Below, piece by piece: positions 1-12,937 of a stretch of 64,000 nt of DNA (the stretch's first letter is position 1; each line of letters opens with the position of its first letter). Under the pieces are notes generated by a model. The model ran no database searches. It saw only the letters and a list, made by a program, of their open reading frames with translations, and was not told the origin of the DNA. Source of the DNA: Paramecium tetraurelia (lineage: Eukaryota; Ciliophora; Oligohymenophorea; Peniculida; Parameciidae). The stretch covers positions 65,072-129,071 of the forward strand of contig NW_001798996.1 in assembly GCF_000165425.1 (NCBI RefSeq), given 5' to 3'. A program made the translations under genes and the position numbers.

Positions 1-2999
1 TAGAGGATTTAAAAAGATATTTCGGAGATACAAAGGCAGTCGATGGATTGACTCTCTCCATATATGAATCCTAAATTCTCTGTTTGTTGGGACACAATGG
101 AGCTGGGAAGACAACTGCAATTTCTTTGTTGACAGGTCTAATCAAGAAGGATTATGGATAAATTAAATATTATGGAATTTCAACTGATGAAGATTTGGAT
201 GGCATTAGAAGCTTTTTAGGAATTTGTCCCTAGAAGGATGTCTTGTATAATAAAATGACTGTGGTTGAACACTTGACCTATTATGGCAGGATCAAAGGAC
301 TTGATGGTTAGACTTTAGAGAATCAAATTGAAGAAGTTATAGAAAAGTGTGCATTGGCATCAGAGAAAACAAAACAGGCGAGTTAATTATCAGGTGGAAA
401 TAAAAGGAAATTGTGTTTGGCTATGGCTTTGATTGGTGGATCTAAAGTGATCTTCTTGGATGAACCTACTTCAGGAATGGATCCAGTCACAAGAAGGAAA
501 ATATGGAATATTCTATTGCAAATGAAAAATGAAGGGAAATGTTTAATCCTGACAACACATCATTTGGATGAGGCTGAAGTGTTGTCTGAAAGAATTGCCA
601 TCATGGCCAAGGGAAAGTTGTTGACTGTGGGAAGTGTTGATTTTGTTAAGAAGAATTTTGGTATCGGTTATCATTTGAATATTTATAATTTAAAAAATTC
701 ACTAGAGATTTGGGAAGATAAAGTTGAGAAAATCAAGTCATTAATAATGAATTAAATAAAAGATGCTCGCTTAGAACCTTAAACAGCCAATTTGTGTGTA
801 AGCTTCTCAGTTCCATTTGATAGCAAATCCAGCTTATTAAATATATTTGAAATTCTAGAGAATGATCAATCTATTTAAATCAATTTATTGATGAACACTT
901 TAGAAGAAGCCTTCATCAATATTGGTATGGATGAGGAAGCATTCTTAAAAAAAGCTCAGATGAATGGATCAATTTAAATTAACAATTAATTTGAATAAGA
1001 GGTAAATCTTAATGATGAATTTGCAAAAATCATCCCTCCTAATTGTCTTAAGAATGATCCCGTCTACTCATTCGCTTTGCAATTCAAAGCCTGTTTCCTA
1101 AGGAAATTATTTGGAATGAAGGGGAAAAGATTGGCAGTTCAACTATTTTTTTCATCAATCTTTTGTGTCCTTGGTCCACTATTAGGTAGCCTGACTAAAA
1201 GCACTGTTAAACCAATTGATGACGAAGATGATCTTAAATCGTACTATTTAAGAGAGTATATCATCTCATTTAGTATTTACCTTTGTGCTTTCATTGAACT
1301 TGTGATGGCTATGAGTATATCCAGCACTAGTATTGGTAGTGTGCCAGTTCAGGAAAGATAGCAAAAGCAAAAATATGCTCTTAATGTAATGGGATGTAGA
1401 ATCGAACCTTACTGGATAGCTAATTTCGCATTTGATAGTGGTGTGGCTACTATTCTGTTTCTAATTTACTCACTAACAACACTAGCACTATAAGTGGAAT
1501 AACTTAACTACTTCGTTGTATATGCTTTGTTCTTCTTTTGCTTTTTAACCTATGTAGCCTTATCATACCTATTATCATGGCTATTTACAGAATTCCTGTC
1601 CTCTTTGAAATATATGATGTTACTGATGATCTTTATATTTTATATGCCAGGCATGATCTGCTTCTTTTTGGTGAAGTAAACAATTTTCAAATGGACTCTT
1701 TGTTTCCTCTTACCAAGTGTTTCATTATTATCAGGATTAACAGCAGTCTTGGATCTCAACTATAATCCCTCCATTATTGAAGTTCCTAGTTTCTTTATTG
1801 AATACCCATGGGTGTTTGTTTGCATACTTATATTTCAAACCTTGCTCTACTTAGCATTGGCGATTCTTATAGATCATCGACAATTATTATCAGTAAATCA
1901 ATAACCAATCATTGTCGAATCCAAAGATGGAGATGTCATCTAAGAAGCCAAAAGAGTTTAAAATGAATCCTGTTAAGATAGAGTCATCGCTAGGAGGATC
2001 TCAAAAGTATATGCTAATGGTTTCTAAGCATTGAAAGGTACATCATTTGGAGTGGAATCCGGTTAGATATTTGGATTGTTAGGTCCCAATGGAGCAGGAA
2101 AGTCAACCACTTTTAATATGATAACCTGTAGACTCAAACCAACTACTGGAGAAATTAAACTAATGGGATAATTGATTGAAAAGGGTAAAGGAGAACTCTT
2201 TCAAAATGTCGGCATCTGTCCCTAATTCGACAGCTTATTCGAATTGGTGACTGTCAAATAGCATCTGATCATTTGGGCATATTTGAAGGGTTTGAATGGA
2301 ACCGATGCCATTTAATCAGTGGAATACTTTATGAAAGTTATGTAATTGGATGCATATGAGAATGTTCATTCAGATAAATTGAGTGGAGGAAACAAAAGAA
2401 AGTTATGTGTTGCATTAGCATTAATGGGTGGTACTAATATGCAATTCTTTGATGAACCTTCCTCTGGGGTTGATCCTATTGCAAGGAGATTCCTTTGGAA
2501 TGCTATTTAAAATGGAGTCAAATTAAGGAATGGTGCTGTTATTTTGACTACACATACCATGGATGAAGCTGAAAATTTATGTTCCAAAATTGCAATTCAA
2601 ATCAATGGACAATTTTCTTGTCTTGGAACACCTTAACACTTAAAATAAAAATTTGGTGATGGATACAGAGTAAGTCTAGAATTGGAGGAAAATTTTTAAA
2701 GCTAGCAATTGATTTCCTTAATTAAATAAGAGTATCCCATGTGCGATATCTTAGAGGAAAATAACTATAAAGTTGTTGTTCAATTATAAAAATAAGGATT
2801 CTCCTTCTTTAAAGCATTTAGCTTCTTTTTAGAGGTTATCCAAAATTAACATAAATATATTAAAGATTTTTAACTAAATTAGGCAACATTAGAATCAGTA
2901 TTCATGTACTTTGCAGGTTAACAAGAACAAATTGAATAAGATGAACTCAAAAAGAAAAAATGTGTGATTGCTTGTTGTGGTAATGATGAAGATGATTGA
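1..2999 (+). CDS. ABCA-type ABC transporter, 3' part (partial)
   Basis: The reading frame is open from base 3 to the TGA at 2997-2999 (998 residues) with no intron needed. It holds two nucleotide-binding domains. The first has Walker [10 protein letters not shown] near residue 30, signature LSGGNKRKL and Walker [14 protein letters not shown]. The second has GPNGAGKST near residue 691, again LSGGNKRKL, and [13 protein letters not shown]. Between them lies a hydrophobic stretch with several membrane segments (about nt 1,140-1,870). The order NBD-TMD-NBD and the LSGGNKRKL signatures fit the ABCA subfamily, which moves lipids or related substrates across membranes. The N-terminal membrane half must lie upstream of the window. 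The protein ends in a Cys/acid-rich tail (CCGNDEDD). Substrate and membrane cannot be told from sequence. Confidence 0.93.
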
Positions 3000-3141
3000 A
3001 ATTTATATTTATGTGATTATTGATTGTTTTATATTTTAAATATGATTGTCAATTAACTACCAATTCAGTAATAATGTGTAAATACTTAATTACATATTTA
3101 TATATTACCATTTTTTGTGAATTTATGTTAAATTTGATCTA

Positions 3142-3525
3142 ATGATTCAATAAAGCATTGTATTGGAAATAGATAAAGGTAAATAAATTCCATAATAAAT
3201 TAGAGTTTGTTTTAAAGTTTCAATATTTTAAGATTATTCCACTAAGGTTCCTCCATTTTATATTGCAGATATAGGAGAATTGAAATATATGCCTCTATTA
3301 TGTAATAGTATCTAAATATCTGGAATTGTTAAGCTAGAATATTATTACAATTATGTAATGATTGGCTGGAGAATTAGATTAGTTTTATAAAAAATCTTGT
3401 TTTTTCGATATGCCATTCAAAAGAACTAATTCTTAGCACTTTAGAAATTATTAAGTGAATGCTAAGGCTCTATATTAAACCAACTTAAATTCATTTAAGA
3501 AATTGAAATCATAACAATTAATTGA
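3142..3525 (+). CDS. uncertain ORF, 127 residues
   Basis: An ATG-to-TGA frame of 128 codons, without introns, lies 142 bases after the ABC transporter stop. Its composition is more protein-like than the flanks. The middle part (KVPPFYIADIGELKY, then MPLLCNSIQISGIVK and alternating hydrophobic residues) is faintly like the C-terminal beta-sandwich of arrestin-fold proteins. That likeness is weak and is my inference. With only TGA as stop in AT-rich DNA, open frames of this length also arise by chance, so this may not be a gene or may be an exon of one. Confidence 0.3.
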
Positions 3526-3996
3526 TCAAAGCATTTTGTGACTTTTGAGGTGATAAAATTTTTAACTTTAAAATATCTTAAATATTAAGCTTTTAAGATA
3601 TTATTCCATATACATTTAAAATTTCTTATAATATTTCATAGGTTGATTTATTTCATATTCCATAAATAGTTTATATTATGAAAATACTTTTCTTATGATT
3701 TTATCTATAATATTCTCTTTTATTTTTTTGTACTTTTTTGATAGACATCTACCAAAACCCTATTATCTCCTTATTTGATAGATCATCCAACATTTTAATA
3801 AGAAATGCAATTAGTTCAATCAATTAAAAATTCTTTAAGATAGTAGTTGTTCTAGGCAAATTAAAATTAATAATAACACAAATGGTAATTATAATACTTA
3901 TCCCTTTTTAAGTGATAGATTTTAAAAGAATATGTTAAAATAACTGGCTTGTATATTTAAATTAAACAATTATTATTTTTTATTATTTATTATCAA
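3526..3996. other. intergenic, AT-rich
   Basis: Between the uncertain ORF and the protease start I see only AT-rich sequence with short frames. No RNA gene or repeat is recognised. It probably holds the protease promoter and 5' leader. Confidence 0.5.
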
Positions 3997-5328
3997 ATGA
4001 AAGAGATGAATATTTTTAGACCAAGAATTCCATCAGGTCATTAATTAAGACCTATCAATGAAAGTAAACAACTTAAAAACTAATTTTATAATTAGAGAAC
4101 AACTGTTTATAGTACAAAAAATAAAGAAGATGTTTACATTTAATCTAATAAAGGAAAATAAAAATAAGAATATAATCAAGGAAGCTAAACTAAATAATAA
4201 ATTTTGAATAGGCTTTGCGACTTAGAATAATTAACTTTTCGTAATATTAAAGAATAGGAAAAATTAAAACAACAAAAATATGATTCCCTTATTCTATCAA
4301 AGAATCAACTATTTTATTGTAAATCAGAAAGCTATGAGAAAATTGATGATAAAAGAATTAAAATTTAAGGCAAACGATATTTAACAGAGCTTGATATTAA
4401 TTTCAACCCAAGATATTTAATTTAAGAAGGGAAATTTTCTGCAAATTTAAATACGAGAGACTTCAAATTTGAGGAAGGTAATGAATATTTAGGGAAATCT
4501 AATCAAATAAAACCTTAGGAGAAAATTGAAAATTAATTATAATAATAAAGTGAATAAAATAAAACTAAAACCTCACAATTTAGGGCTTAAAGTTTGGCAC
4601 CATCAAGAATTATTATCAGAGAACAAGGAATAATTGTTAATAATTACCGAAATTTATAAATTAAAAGAGTAAATAAAAAAGTTTGGTGTAAATATAATCA
4701 ATAAATAAATGAAAGAGATGAAACAATATTAAAATCAAAAAATTGGTTAACAAGTAGTATAATTGATAGTTTTGTGTTTTATCTCAATCTAGAAAGCGAA
4801 AATCAATATTTTAAAACAAGTTTAGACAAGCAAGAAGATATAAAGCGAATCTTATTTTTACCCACTACTTTAACCACATGTTTTGGAAAATCATATGATT
4901 TTAAAAAAGCATAAGATTTATTTTAATAAGAATTACTTTAATTTTAAGAAATGAATTTCGAAATAAAAAACTTTTATACAAAAGTAGGATTTCCTATAAA
5001 TAAAAATAATTATCATTGGCAATTTATATTATTTGATTATGAAAAGAACACTGTTGAACTTTTTGATTCCTCTAAATATCTATTTGATCAAAATCTGATT
5101 AAAACATTATAAAAATTATTAAATTTAGAAAATGCACAAGTAATAGAAAATACTGATTTTGGTGAATAAAATAATGGCTATGCATGTGGTTATTATGTTT
5201 GTACATTTATGCTTTATTTCTATTAACTTTAGTTTCCATCTTAATTTTAATGTCCTCAAAAAATTTATGATGAAGAGAATATTACTAAAAAATTAAAAGA
5301 GATTATTAAAAATATGGAACCTTAATGA
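3997..5328 (+). CDS. Ulp1/SENP-like (C48) cysteine protease
   Basis: A single intronless frame of 443 residues runs from ATG 3997 to TGA 5326. The first 220 residues are Lys/Gln/Asn-rich and probably disordered. The C-terminal part matches the C48 catalytic core: NWLTSSIIDSFVFYL (substrate-side helix), NNYHWQFILFDYEKN with the catalytic His, LFDSS giving the Asp, then GEQNNGYACGYYVCTFML with the Cys in the expected CG setting. A Gln or Asn just upstream of the Cys would form the oxyanion hole. Ulp1/SENP enzymes remove SUMO (some remove NEDD8) from proteins, often at the nucleus. The family is clear from the His-Asp-Cys order and spacing. The exact modifier is not. Confidence 0.85.
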
Positions 5329-6237
5329 AAATTATTTATTTTAACTATTCTAATATTATAGCATTTGAGTTAATTTACAATATCTATATTTTAAATATCT
5401 ATTAAAATCATAATTTTTTTGAATTTTTAATTGTTCATTTTTGCTTAATTTAATAATATCAATTATTAAAAAAAATCTACTTTTACTTGTAAAGCATATT
5501 TTAAAGCTTGAACTATTAAATATTTATATTAAATAAATTAATTATAAATAATAAATATAATAAAATATAAATTTTTGATAACGAGTGATTAATTGAATTA
5601 AACATTTTGGAAAAATATGTAACTTATTCGCAAAATTAATCTAAAGTTATTGACCACAATCTTCTATAAAGAAGATTTTAACATTTCATCATATATAATT
5701 AGTTCGAAGCATTAGATTTAAAAACTTAATAAATATGTTTATTTTTATTCAATATATCGAGAATTATAAATTTTGATAAAATATCATAGAAAATTCTTCT
5801 GAAATCACACGGATAGGGCTTTGAGTAATTTATTTGGGAATGAAAAATTTACTAAAATTACTGATAAATTATCAATGATTGCTGAGCTAAGATTTTCTGC
5901 AGAGTTGGTTGAAACATCAAGTTTATAGATATTCACGTTTCTATTCTTCTTTTGTGTAAAAGAAATTAATTTTCATTTATTGAATAATATATTTCAAAAA
6001 TAGTAATAAATGCAATTTAATTAAATGGGTGTATTTTCAATAACTTTAATAAAGTTTTGAGGATGGACAATAATTGAATTTGAAATCTTAAGAAGCTCAA
6101 CTGGAAGTAATATACTTGAAGTGCTCATGAGATTGATACAATTATTTGATTTATCATATTCTGAAATGATGAAGAAATTTCCATTGAATTAGTCTTACAT
6201 TTCTAGATAGTATTATATAATATTTATAATATGAATC
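5329..6237. other. long AT-rich stretch with a decayed-looking ORF
   Basis: No secure gene. A minus-strand frame stays open from about 6,340 down to a TGA at 5994-5996, directly downstream of, but in a different frame from, the small helix-turn-helix gene. It could be a missed 3' exon or a decayed extension. On the plus strand a frame around 5,820-6,060 (containing TDKLSMIAELRFSAELVE) also looks protein-like but meets TGA codons. I cannot assign either. Confidence 0.4.
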
Positions 6238-6525
6238 TCAAACTCCTTCTGTCTGAGAATATTCAAACGAGTTTTAAGAGACATCATCGCCTCCAACCCT
6301 TGTAATAATAGTAATCTTGCACTTTTTAAAATTTATAGAAACTATCTTGCATTCTTAGGGAGATTTAAATTCAAGTTTTTGTTTCATAACATTGTTTCTA
6401 TGACATACGATGATAGTTTTGGCTGCCGCATACTTGATATTCAATTGTTTGGCTGCCTAACGATATGGAATGAGATTAGAAATTACATGTTTTATTTTAT
6501 ATCCCATAAGGAATACCATATTCAT
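6238..6525 (-). CDS. small helix-turn-helix (psq-like) protein
   Basis: Starts at the ATG at 6525 and ends at TGA 6238-6240. Removing a 30-nt GTAATT...GTTAG intron (6457-6486) gives 85 residues beginning MNMVFLMGYKIKH, then AAKQLNIKYAAAKTII. The second block has the spacing of a helix-turn-helix of the psq/homeodomain-like type (AA-x-x-L-x-I-x-x-x-x-A-x-x-I), as in short DNA-binding proteins and some transposase N-termini. No transposase catalytic domain is visible nearby. The intron is a multiple of three and has no in-frame TGA. The tail (SQNSFEYSQTEGV) has no family. It may be a truncated member of a larger family, because an open frame continues downstream in another phase. Confidence 0.5.
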
Positions 6526-7411
6526 AAGAGTCTTTTTTTTAATGTTTGAAACTTTTTAATAGGTTCTAGTTTATTGGGAATTTTATTTCATTTTATTAAT
6601 AAAGGATTTGAAAAATTTAAATTTTTAGCTACTTTTAATGAGTTTATAATATTGAGTTGATTTTAAAATAAATGTGAATAGTTAAGGCTTATGCTATTCG
6701 AGAACAAGCCAAATTAATTTAATAAATAATCTTGTGGTCTTATGTTTCAAAGGCTATTTCTAATCTATTACATAGAACATCTTTATTATACTATCTCTTC
6801 TATCCAGTAACAATAGCTGTCTTAAATATGCTTCAAGTTTGAAATTTTTTAAACCTTTTCAAACTTCCATATTATTTATGATAATTTATATAGTAAGGAA
6901 TGTGATAAGAAGACCTTTCATTAACAACAGGTTATTTTTAAATTTAATATATGTAATAATAAAATACAATATATAGAAAAGAGAAGTGAATTATATTGGC
7001 ATCAGTTTTATTAGAAAAACAATATTGAATAATCATATGGTTCTAAAAGTTGTAAAGTGAGACATTAGACATATAAATTAGTCTGTGGCTATTTTTAGAT
7101 TTTGAACAAAAGTGAAAATTTAGATTAGGAGTAGAAAAAGAAAGAGATGTTGATGGGATTCGAATGAATATTTCAGTTTAGTTGAGGGTCGAATAAAACA
7201 TGATATCAGATGGTGTTTTATCTGAATATCTATTAAAATATAAATTTTTATATATTAATTTTAGGTTTTCTGTTTATGAGTTGATAATTAAAATATTGAT
7301 TTTTAATCCCGCAATTATTAATTATACTTTTTTGTCAAGAAAATCTGTAAGAGTGAGAAATATTATATAATTTAAATTTAAATGAAAAATATCGTGGTTT
7401 CTTATTATATT
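6526..7411. other. intergenic, with a 53-codon membrane-like fragment
   Basis: Mostly AT-rich. One plus-strand frame from about 6,681 to TGA 6840-6842 reads like the end of a membrane protein (hydrophobic core SLLYYLFYPVTIAVLNML) but has no ATG and no upstream exon that I can find, so it may be a gene fragment. The rest, up to the 3' end of the EF-hand gene, shows nothing. Confidence 0.4.
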
Positions 7412-10400
7412 TCAACTTCTAAACAATTTTTATGGCGTTCCAAAAAAGAAACGATTGGTTGTATTTTGAAATGGCAAATTTGTAAACAGTGCACAGATTG
7501 GATCTAAGAGTTTAGCTCGATATTATTCTTCCTTCAATAAGGCATGGTATTCATAAAATGAAATATACCCATCTTGGTTTTGATCTATCTTAACAAATAA
7601 ATTGGAGCCCCATTCATTAATTTATTGTTCATAAATGATTTAGTTTTAAATATCCTAAAGTAAAATTTACTAATTACAAAAATTGTTTACAAATATTCAC
7701 ATAATTAATCCTTGCCGAACTTTCCTTCCTTATTTGCATACAACAAATAAGTAAACTTCATGATTATGGTTTCACTAAAACTGTATTATTTCATAAATCA
7801 AAGAAATTACCTCTATTGATAAAAGATAGAAACAAAGCAAATAAAATCCTAGAAGTCAATTGGATTCTTGAGTCCATTTCTTGCTAAAAAGGTGGCAATC
7901 TTATGTCCCAATAAGGGAGGAATCTTCATATCCTATAAATAATCCATAAAATTATCTTGAAGTATTTATCTATACTACTATTACAGATTATTTTTATCAA
8001 AGAATTGATTGATTGACTAGGTATTATATTAAAAATACATCAAAAAGATTCTCTATATATGTATATGGGAGTTTAGTCAATTGAAATATTTATTGCAATT
8101 ACTACCCTTTGTCTTTGGTATCTAAATGCTTACTTTGAATAAATACCTGAATTGTTCTCCAAAAACCACAACATCTGATTGTCTTGAATTTATTTGAATT
8201 AAATATAGGTAGACCCTTTGTTCAGGATTTCATAAATTTTCTTCATTGAATAATCTTCCATCTTTAATCTGAAGAGTTCTACAGCTATGACCTCCTGAGA
8301 GACCTTGACACTTCCAAATTGAGTTTCAATGAATTAATCTGCAAGTTCCTTGAATTTCCTAAAGCACATTTCATCTATGATCGAAAAGTCATCATAAGGT
8401 ATTTTGTTGGGGTGATTCTAATTAATTACCAAGTACAGAAGAGGACCTGATGTCTACAGGCCTTATTCTACATGCTTTTCAAATTCTAATAAGGTAAGCT
8501 AGGTTTTCAACACTATCTTGCATCTGGAGGAGTTTTAATAGGTATTCAAATACACTGTGGTTACTACACAACCATCATAGGTGGCTTCAGTGCCAATTAT
8601 TAATAGAGTATCATCAATTAATTCCTTTTTACTAGTTAAATACTCCTAAAACAAGGCAAGATCATTAACCATGTATTGTAAGAAGGAGATGAAATTATTG
8701 TGGAACACTTGATTATTCTTGATGAGGTCGTTCAATGACAAGGTCAAATGAGTGAGTTAAGTCACGATCTCACAAACTGACTGGTAAAGGGGTTTCAAGT
8801 ATTTCTTTAAAATCAAAGGTTAATATTTATCTATGTTCTCTAAGATCTTAACAAAGTATTGCTTAATCTCATTGATAGCTTATTGATTTGGAAGTATCTA
8901 ATAGATGGTTTCTAAGGCTTGAAAGGATAATTAAGGTTTTTGTCTCAACATTGGTTAAAAATGGAGATTAAAGGTGATGCAATACTCAGTAATTTCATTA
9001 ATCACAAGATAATCATATTGGCAGTTAACCATAACTTAATTATTCGAAGTAAAGACTTGGTTATTATCATTAAGTGCTTTTATGAGTAGTTTGAATAGCC
9101 ATTGATCTGTGGATAGGATTTAGAAGGTATTACTATCTTGGCTCATTAATCTTAAGATTGTGAGTATCTTATATTTGAAATATTTCTAGAAGTTGGCATC
9201 TACATTTTAAACGAATTGACTCTCAAGAACAAAGAGGAAGGACTATAGATTGTTGGATTCTTACAGATATTTTAGGAGTAATCCTGAATTCTCAAGACAG
9301 AGGGTCTTAAAAAATAACTTTTTTGCCTTATAACTAATTTATGGATTAGGATCTGTAATAAGTTACATTAAGATATTCAATAGATTATTGGATAGGAGGA
9401 TATTTTAGGCAGTGAAATTTTGATAATTTAATTGATAAGGCAATTTGAATATCTTTTTAAGAGTGCTTAAGATTTGCAATTTGAATCTGTTATCTGTTGT
9501 TTAATTTTGTAATTATTAGAGTAGAGCAATAAGAACGTCTTGGTGTATTTATGTAGCCAATAAAGGTTGAATGATGATGAGCATATTGATTTGAATTTGA
9601 ATTCTGATTTGATTTTTTTCAATAGATTAAATTAATCCATATTGTTGATAGTAGTTGAGAATACTCTGGAGCCAAAGTAGGTTATCAGGTAAGGCATTCA
9701 TTTAAGTCATAAATTTGCTTGCTTGATTATTTTCATATCTTGAGAATAGACATCCAACGAACCAACTGTGATAAAATATCTTTTCGTCATCAGTTTATTA
9801 GATCTCTAGAATGGCTTATCTTTTGGTAAACAATATTTATTGAAATGATTTGTCGTATAAAATTAAATGTCCTAGTAAGATGTAACCTTATTCAATGATG
9901 AGATCATTTTGTGTTTCTGAGATGATATTTAATATGGTATCTACCAATAGACTGCTTTGAATGGGGATGAGTATTTGGATGTCGTAGATGTGAATGGTGG
10001 CTGCAATTAAGGTGAGTGCTTGCATTCCCATAATTTGATTTTAATCCTTTTCATCTATGGAGCCTTGATCTTTTTCATCATCAACCAAAAGCAATTTGAA
10101 TAGGTGATTGCAATACCCATTATTGATGATCTAGACGATCAATGAATTGACATAATCTATTTTGTTGATTTTCACATGGGGTAATCTTTATAATAACACA
10201 CTTTTGAGAGATTAAATAATTTGTGCTGTCAAAATATTAAAGTCTTAAAAAAGAATGATGTCTTAATGAAGTTGGTTTAAGGAGGGTTCAAAAGAATCTC
10301 TGCAGATGAAATAGTATTTTTTGATTTATTTGTTTGATGATCTGTTTTCAAAGGATGCTAGAGTTTGTTCGACCTATTACAAGTTTTAGGTTGTGAACAG

Positions 10401-10828
10401 TTATTTGAATGGAGAAGCCAAAAATGCTATTTGTAATTATTGGAGATATCTAGAAATTAATTGTAATCCATTACTAGCTCTATTCCTCAAGGGAGGACAA
10501 TGATTTCAAGTATTTTAGACATTGTACTTTCTTGAGGTATTCTACAAACAACTTCAAATATTCATTCCAATCAAGTTTCCCATCTTTGTTTTCGTCGAAG
10601 ATGTTAAAGCATTCTTGGATAGTAGATTATGACACCTGATTATTTTCTGCCAATCTGTATATTAGATTGGTGAAATCAGCAATTCTTGAGATTATTTTAG
10701 AGGTATTACCCAAAATGAGTTTTGTTGATTCCCAGAATGCTAATGAAATTGCTTCGTATTTCATTTATATGAAATTCATTGAGGATTCGCTGACTAAGTA
10801 TGCGCGACTCTTAATCAATAATTTCCAT
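7412..10828 (-). CDS. large helical-solenoid protein with EF-hands at both ends
   Basis: Start ATG at 10828, stop TGA 7412-7414. Six introns (25, 25, about 55, 22, 30 and 23 nt) leave 1,078 residues in frame; the 55-nt one is unusually long and its borders are uncertain. Near residue 80 there is an EF-hand loop DENKDGKLDWNE, and near the C-terminus another, DQNQDGYISFYE, preceded by a poorer one (YANKEGKFGKDQL). Between them about 850 residues are leucine-rich amphipathic helices in the style of HEAT/ARM or importin-like solenoids, with no transmembrane segment. This suggests a calcium-responsive scaffold, but I recognise no named family. The upstream start at 10828 follows an AT-rich leader. 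Part of the leader is also open, so the N-terminus is a choice rather than proven. Confidence 0.75.
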
Positions 10829-11308
10829 TTATTTATTTTATTAATTTATTTACAAAGAGAGCAAACTTATTTTTGTTTCTAATTCAGATTATTACAATCC
10901 AATTTCTAAGTTTTAAACTAAGCATTTACTTTATGAATTTGATTTCATTGCTTCATTGATTTCTTAAACTTGATTTCATTAGATCTTCATCAAATGTTCA
11001 AAACATTCCTCTTCATTTATTAATTATTATATTTATACAATATAACCTTGAATGTTCCATATTAAGACTCAATTTGTAAATGGAATCTAATTCATAAACA
11101 ACATTCTGGGGATTTCTTTTGACTTGATGATGATGTTAAAGAGAGAGAGAATTTAATTAATACTATTTCAATTCATAGTTATATGAAGATATCACAATTA
11201 ATTATTTGATATCGGAAATAGAATCAAAGAATTAACAATATATTTTTCAATAATAATTCCATTTATAAAGAATGGGCTATTTCATTAAATTAATAATTGA
11301 GTAACAAA
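10829..11308. other. intergenic with a possible small spliced ORF
   Basis: About 480 bases. On the minus strand a frame from about 11,240 down to 10,981 joins across a 28-nt GTATAA...GAAG intron and ends with YQECFEHLMKIQ, which is protein-like, but there is no matching upstream ATG. A short GA repeat lies at about 11,141-11,150. I would not call a gene here. Confidence 0.35.
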
Positions 11309-12800
11309 TCAATTTGACACAATTATGTCCACTACTTTAACTCTATGATTCTCTGCCTTAGCAACTTTCAAGATTGCCTATATTTACTAATAATTATCAA
11401 ATTAATAATATTACACTTCTACATATTAAACATTCCTTTCGTTGTTTGAACCAATCAACAGCACAATTTGAACAGACTCCTCCATGACCACATGGTATAT
11501 TGACTGTACAACTTTGTTATTGAAAACAATTAAAACATTATTTCATAGTTTCATCATGTTAGACTACTTCAGTTAAAGTGGGAGATTTTATGTTAAGAGC
11601 AGCTGAATTTATTTCAGTTTAATTCCTTTGATCCTCTGGTAGATAGTAGGTACTTGAGATCCTAATAAGTTGTTTAGGAAAATCATTTAAAATGTTATCC
11701 CTACATTAATGAACAAATTTCTTTTGATTTCTAGAACTTGGAAAACTGATGATTTCCAGTTCTCCCTCAGGATATGTTTGAGTTTGTGGTTTTAATTCAT
11801 TTAATATAAAAGCTGATAGTATTTTTTTGCGATATAAGGTGTATACCGAAAAGACCAAAGTATAGAACACACTAGTTAATATTGAAAGGTAATAATTATG
11901 TTCCATATTTTAGTCCAAGAAAATACACATTTTACAGAGGGTATAGGCAGGCATACCACAAAAACCAAAAAGAAATAAATTGACCCAAATCATCCCAATT
12001 ATGTTAATCATCAGTTTTTGCCTTTAATCCGCTCTACTATTGAAATATTGATTTATTAGATTTGACAATCTGAATAGAGAAAACAATTTCAAAAGTATCA
12101 CAATTAATAAAAATATCCATAATATCGAAAATGTGTAGATCCATCTAATTGACAACCAATTTATAAGTTTCATATTTATGAACATTAACTGAGTAACAAA
12201 ACAAAATCTTATTAATACTACAATCTATGGCCATTATTTATTTAAATACTAATTTCTGTTGATTGGCTTGATCTTTGTTCCTATATAACGAAATCATCGA
12301 TTGCATCAACCATATGGTTGTATAGAGTGTCAAAAACATTGACAAGTATTGCATTTAGAAGTCGTTGTTATCAACAAAATAAATCAAGCAACTCTGATCA
12401 TATTTATTAAACATACATAATAAGATATTAATCCAACACCCCACAACAATTCAAAGCAGAAATCTGGACTACTTCTGGTTCTGACTAATACACGATTTTT
12501 TATACATCTAGTGAAAAGAAATACAAATTTTGATCAAATATAGGAGATGTCCGATGCTGAGAAATAGAATGGGTATTCTAAGGCTCAGATTAAATGTGAA
12601 GGATGAAAGTAACAAGGTCAAGAAACAATTAAATAGTATCATTATCAAAAGAGCCTAAATAGAATAGCTCTTACTGTAGTTAGCCAACTATAGGCTATCT
12701 ATAAATAGTTTATTGATTCAGATTCTACTGGTAGAGCCTCGATACTAATTTCTGAATTATTTCTCCTGGGAGTTGAACCTTGGGATTATTATTAATTCAT
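11309..12800 (-). CDS. multi-pass membrane RING-finger protein (probable E3 ubiquitin ligase)
   Basis: Start ATG 12800, stop TGA 11309-11311. Five introns (20, 28, 23, 25, 28 nt) give exactly 455 residues. After a short polar N-terminus there are several hydrophobic segments (for example ALLIMILFNCFLTLLLSS and LWIFLLIVILLKLF), then a polar linker. The C-terminal RING runs CFNC ... CTVNIPCGHGGVCSNCA ... CLICRS, a C3HC4-like set of zinc ligands, followed by QIQAILKVAKAENHRVKVV. Membrane-anchored RING proteins of this build usually recruit an E2 enzyme and ubiquitinate membrane or ER substrates; that role is inferred. The last intron is needed to continue past a TGA just after CRS and gives a natural C-terminus. 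Confidence 0.85.
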
Positions 12801-12937
12801 TAAAAATATATTGCATCAAATTCAAATATTTATTACTTTAAAGGCAAAAATGTTATAAGGTATATATTTAAATATATTATAAAAAATTCTAATTTCATAT
12901 ATCGTTATTAATTTTTGAATTTCAAATAATAAAATAT

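Noticed and set aside
1538-1765. 75-residue plus ORF in the ABC transporter
   Set aside because: It is out of phase with the continuous 998-residue frame, which reads as good membrane sequence over the same bases.
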